DNA from: Rhodospirillaceae bacterium
GTDB taxonomy: Bacteria > Pseudomonadota > Gammaproteobacteria > Steroidobacterales > Rariloculaceae
Assembly (NCBI GenBank): GCA_024640695.1
Contig: JAHEEM010000010.1
Coordinates: 1 to 37,983 of the forward strand
Direction of reading: 5' to 3'
DNA length: 37,983 bases
Position 1 is the stretch's first letter; every line of letters begins with the position of its first letter. The translations under genes were made by a program, and so were the position numbers. Positions 35,127 to 37,983 of the stretch are shown here, one piece after another. Under the pieces are notes generated by a model, which saw only the letters and a list, made by a program, of their open reading frames with translations, was not told the DNA's origin and did no database searches.

Positions 35127-36197
35127 ATGCCCACAATGAACGACGATCGTTATCAGGAAAGGCGCAACGACTACGACGTCACGGATCGGGTTCAGGTCAG
35201 CTCCCAATCTGCCGTAAGACTCGCTGTCGGCGAGATCTTCTCTGGACTCTATCCACGCGCATCATTCGACCGAGTCTGTCTGGCTTTTCTAGATTTCGAG
35301 CAGTTCTTCCAGGGCCGCGATCCAAATTACCACGGCGTAGATACCGCCTATCACGACATGCAGCACACGCTGGACATGACGCTGGCGCTCGCGCGCCTGA
35401 TTGCCGGTTACGAGCGCTCCGTAGCGCCAGAGGACCGTCTCGGCGCGGAGCGGGCTAGTCTCGGCTTGATCACGGCCCTGTATCACGACGCGGGTTATCT
35501 GCGGCACAAGAAGCTGGACCGTCACTGCAAGAACGGCGCCGAGCTCACGCTGACGCACGTCTCTCGAAGCGCCGGCTTTCTGCGCGCATACCTACCGACC
35601 ATCGGCCTGGAGCATTACGTTGCAGTAGCAACCCAGATCGTGCATTTCACGGGCTACGAGCTGAATCTGGACAGCATCGAGCTGGAAAATCCCAAGGACA
35701 GCACGATCGGACATCTCCTTGGCACAGCAGATTTGATCGCGCAGATGGCCGATCGCTGCTATCTGGAGAAATGCCGCGACCGTCTCTTCGCCGAGTTCGT
35801 TATAGCCGGGATCGCGATTGAGGAAGGACCTGACGGGACCGTCGTCCGCTATCGCTCCGGCAGGGACCTGCTGTCGAAGACGCTGAATTTCTATGAGCGA
35901 TCTGCTCGTGACAGGCTCGAACACAGCTTCAATCGCTCATATCGCTACCTCGAGGTCTTTTTTGCGGGCGAGAATCCGTACGTCATCTTCGTGCAAAAGA
36001 ATCTCGCCTACCTGGAACAGATTCTCTCGACGCAGAACTGGCAGGACCTGCGACGGCGCCCGCCCTGTTTCATCCCGGATCCTCATGGCGAAGCGCGCAT
36101 GACAGCACTCGCGCTGGGCCGCATCCGGTCTTTGGCTGATGCACAGAAGATCGCCGTCAAAGGCGACCGCGGGTTATTGCCCGCCTACGGCTACTGA
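35127..36197 (+). CDS. HD-domain phosphohydrolase, cyclic-nucleotide-PDE-like
   Basis: A 356-residue cytosolic protein with no signal peptide or membrane helix. The metal site resembles the HD/PDEase superfamily: YHDMQHTLDMTLALARL (H76, H80) followed by LYHDAGYLRHKKLDRHC (H120, D121, H126), then a later helix, LLGTADLIAQMADRCYLEKC, whose Asp could be the last ligand. The YHxxxH...HD spacing recalls eukaryote-type class I phosphodiesterases more than the HD-GYP type; no GYP motif is present. No sensory or GGDEF domain is fused. The substrate is unknown. The ATG at 35127 has GGGGAG upstream and is preferred over the ORF-track start inside xthA. It lies 37 bases downstream of xthA and converges on glmS. 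Confidence 0.83.
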   Translation: MPTMNDDRYQERRNDYDVTDRVQVSSQSAVRLAVGEIFSGLYPRASFDRVCLAFLDFEQFFQGRDPNYHGVDTAYHDMQHTLDMTLALARLIAGYERSVAPEDRLGAERASLGLITALYHDAGYLRHKKLDRHCKNGAELTLTHVSRSAGFLRAYLPTIGLEHYVAVATQIVHFTGYELNLDSIELENPKDSTIGHLLGTADLIAQMADRCYLEKCRDRLFAEFVIAGIAIEEGPDGTVVRYRSGRDLLSKTLNFYERSARDRLEHSFNRSYRYLEVFFAGENPYVIFVQKNLAYLEQILSTQNWQDLRRRPPCFIPDPHGEARMTALALGRIRSLADAQKIAVKGDRGLLPAYGY

Positions 36198-36248
36198 GCC
36201 AGGCTGCGCACCGTCGCGGCCTAAGACGTCTGCCGAGGTTCGATTCTT

Positions 36249-37983
36249 CTACTCGACCGTGACGGACTTGGCGAGGTTACGCGGCTGATCGACGTCCGTG
36301 CCTTTTAGCACCGCGACGTGATAGGCAAGCAGCTGGAGCGGAACTGTGTAGACGATCGGCGCGACGAGCCGGTCGGCGTGCGGCATCGGGATCACCGTGA
36401 TGCCCTCCTCGGCCTGGATACCTGTTGCGGCGTCGGCGAACACATAGAGCTGGCCGCCGCGCGCGCGCACGACCTGCATATTCGACTTGAGCTTATCCAG
36501 CAGCTCGTTGTTGGGCGCGACGACGACGACGGGCATGTCCTCATCGATGAGCGCGAGCGGGCCGTGCTTGAGCTCTCCGGCTGCATAGGCCTCTGCGTGA
36601 ATGTAGGAAATCTCCTTGAGCTTCAACGCGCCTTCCATCGCGATCGGCCACATCGGGCCACGGCCAAGAAAAAGCGTGTGATGCTTTTCCGCGAAGTCCT
36701 CGGCAAGCAGTTTCAGATGCTCGCTCATCGTAAGTGTCTGCTCGACGATCGGCGCGGTGCGCAGGAACGTTCTGACGAACTCTGCTTCGCGTACCGCGCT
36801 GAGGCCGCGGAAGCGCGCGAGCATCAAGGTCACGAGCAGCATCGATAGCAGCTGGGTGGTGAAGGCCTTGGTGCTCGCGACCCCGATCTCGGGTCCCGCA
36901 TTCGTCATCATTACCAGATCCGAGTCCCGGACCATCGAGCTGTGCGCGCTATTGCAAATGGTCAGCGTGCCCATATAACCGGACCGCTTCGCCATGCGCA
37001 GAGCCTCGAGCGTGTCGGCCGTCTCGCCGGATTGTGAGAGCGTGACGAACAGCGTGCCGGGCGGCACGACGACCTGGCGGTAACGGTACTCGCTCGCAAT
37101 CTCGACCTGGCATGGGATACCGGCGATGGACTCCAGCCAGTACCTGCCCACCATGCCGGCGTGATAGCTCGTGCCGCAGGCAACGATATGCACCTGCTGC
37201 ACCTTGGCCAGCAACCCGGCGGCCGCGGGGCCCAGCGATTCCGGCACGACGCGCCCGTTGGCGATGCGCCCGTATAGTGTGTCCGTGATCGCCGCTGGCT
37301 GGTCGAAAATCTCCTTGAGCATGAAATGTTTGTAGGGGCCCTTGTCGACGGCGTCGGTGGCGTACTGGGCCTCGTGAGGGAGTCTGTCGACCTCCTTGCC
37401 GGACGCATCGTAGATCGTGACCTTGTCGCGAGTGATGTCCGCTAAATCGCCTTCCTCGAGATAGACGAAACGTTGCGTGACCGGCAACAGCGCCGGCACG
37501 CCGCTGGCGACAAAGTTCTCGCCGATGCCGAGCCCTATCACGAGCGGACTTGCGATCCGGCTCGCGACGATACGCTCCGGCTGCTCGACGTCAAAGACGA
37601 CCAGCGCATAAGCACCAGTGAATCGCCGCACGGCTTGCCGCGAGGCCTCGACGAGTCCGTGCCCTTGCTGTAGATACCGATGGATCAGGTGTGCGACAAC
37701 CTCCGTATCGGTTTCCGAGGCGAACTCATAGCCGTCGGCGATGAGCTCATCTTTGATCTCTTGATAGTTCTCGATAATGCCGTTGTGGATAACCGCGACG
37801 CGATTGCGCGACACATGCGGGTGGGCGTTCGCTTCGGTAACCCCGCCATGCGTGGCCCAGCGGGTATGGGCGATGCCCACGCGGCCGCTCAGCGGGTGCA
37901 GCGCCAGCTTTTCCTCGAGCTCGGCGACTTTACCGGTGGTGCGCACGAGGCCCAGCTCGTGGTCTGCCTTCGCAACAGCGACA
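36249..37983 (-). CDS. glmS: Glutamine--fructose-6-phosphate aminotransferase, partial (5' end missing)
   Basis: Makes glucosamine-6-phosphate for peptidoglycan and lipopolysaccharide. The visible 577 residues lack about 33 at the N-terminus, including the catalytic Cys of the Ntn glutaminase, because the gene runs off the right edge. The frame is open to the edge (VAVAKADHELGLVRTTGKVA), so the ORF-track start at 37946 is not the true start. Glutaminase motifs are GIAHTRWATHGGVTEANAHP and FASETDTEVVAHLIHRY. The isomerase half has two SIS domains: HIVACGTSYHAGMVGRYWLE, TLSQSGETADTLEALRMAK and NAGPEIGVASTKAFTTQLL. It ends with the hallmark DQPRNLAKSVTVE. Any upstream riboswitch or glmU lies outside the window. 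Confidence 0.97.
   Translation of the reverse strand, partial: VAVAKADHELGLVRTTGKVAELEEKLALHPLSGRVGIAHTRWATHGGVTEANAHPHVSRNRVAVIHNGIIENYQEIKDELIADGYEFASETDTEVVAHLIHRYLQQGHGLVEASRQAVRRFTGAYALVVFDVEQPERIVASRIASPLVIGLGIGENFVASGVPALLPVTQRFVYLEEGDLADITRDKVTIYDASGKEVDRLPHEAQYATDAVDKGPYKHFMLKEIFDQPAAITDTLYGRIANGRVVPESLGPAAAGLLAKVQQVHIVACGTSYHAGMVGRYWLESIAGIPCQVEIASEYRYRQVVVPPGTLFVTLSQSGETADTLEALRMAKRSGYMGTLTICNSAHSSMVRDSDLVMMTNAGPEIGVASTKAFTTQLLSMLLVTLMLARFRGLSAVREAEFVRTFLRTAPIVEQTLTMSEHLKLLAEDFAEKHHTLFLGRGPMWPIAMEGALKLKEISYIHAEAYAAGELKHGPLALIDEDMPVVVVAPNNELLDKLKSNMQVVRARGGQLYVFADAATGIQAEEGITVIPMPHADRLVAPIVYTVPLQLLAYHVAVLKGTDVDQPRNLAKSVTVE

Noticed and set aside
36225-36262. GGTTCGATTC resembling a tRNA T-loop
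   Set aside because: The flanking five-base stems do not pair, no anticodon or acceptor stem can be built upstream, and the region runs into the 3' end of glmS.

Overview
This window reads as a chromosomal segment of a high-GC gammaproteobacterium. The order def-fmt-rsmB-DUF4390-ntrY-ntrX running one way and LysM(tsaP)-dprA-smg-topA-tsaC running the other is a layout known from Xanthomonadales, Nevskiales, Chromatiales and Pseudomonas-type genomes. Fused PntA, a 158-residue Smg, NADPH-type glutathione reductase, OpdA/PrlC and a TopA without zinc fingers fit the same broad group. I cannot name a genus. Nearly everything is conserved core gene content. I see no rRNA, tRNA, CRISPR array, insertion sequence, prophage or attachment site.

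Layout. (1) About 1-4801, minus strand: pntA then pntB (proton-translocating transhydrogenase), then an HNH-endonuclease-family gene, a fructosamine kinase, and the first 19 codons of a gene cut by the left edge. (2) 4802-5339: a 538-base gap, possibly holding a decayed small secreted-protein gene. (3) 5340-11055, plus strand: priA, argS, a SPOR/FtsN-like membrane protein and a CapA-family periplasmic protein; the last three are almost contiguous. (4) 11068-18142, minus strand: def, fmt, rsmB, DUF4390, ntrY, ntrX, mostly overlapping or nearly touching. (5) 18338-27685, plus strand: a tsaP-like LysM lipoprotein, dprA, smg, topA, tsaC and a large secreted subtilisin-family protease. (6) 27802-29720, minus strand: an ECF sigma factor, a DUF3379-like anti-sigma candidate and tag. 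(7) aroE (plus) converging on gor (minus). (8) prlC-xthA (ATGA overlap) and an HD-domain phosphohydrolase (plus). (9) glmS (minus), running off the right edge.

The clusters share themes. def, fmt and rsmB serve translation initiation and ribosome maturation, and appear to share a transcript with the NtrYX two-component system. dprA, smg, topA and tsaC are DNA and tRNA functions downstream of a pilus-secretin partner. pntAB and gor are both NADPH/redox functions. tag and xthA are base-excision repair genes.

No wholly new system stands out. The strongest anomaly is the NtrX-type regulator. Its AAA+ domain has lost the GAFTGA loop, the Walker A lysine and a normal Walker B acidic pair, while the receiver and Fis-type DNA-binding domains look intact. 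Other items worth attention are the argS-SPOR-CapA string, the ECF/DUF3379 pair, the plant-subtilase-like protease, the PDE-like HD protein and the possible decayed gene upstream of priA. Several genes appear to start with GTG or TTG; start choices are explained per gene.
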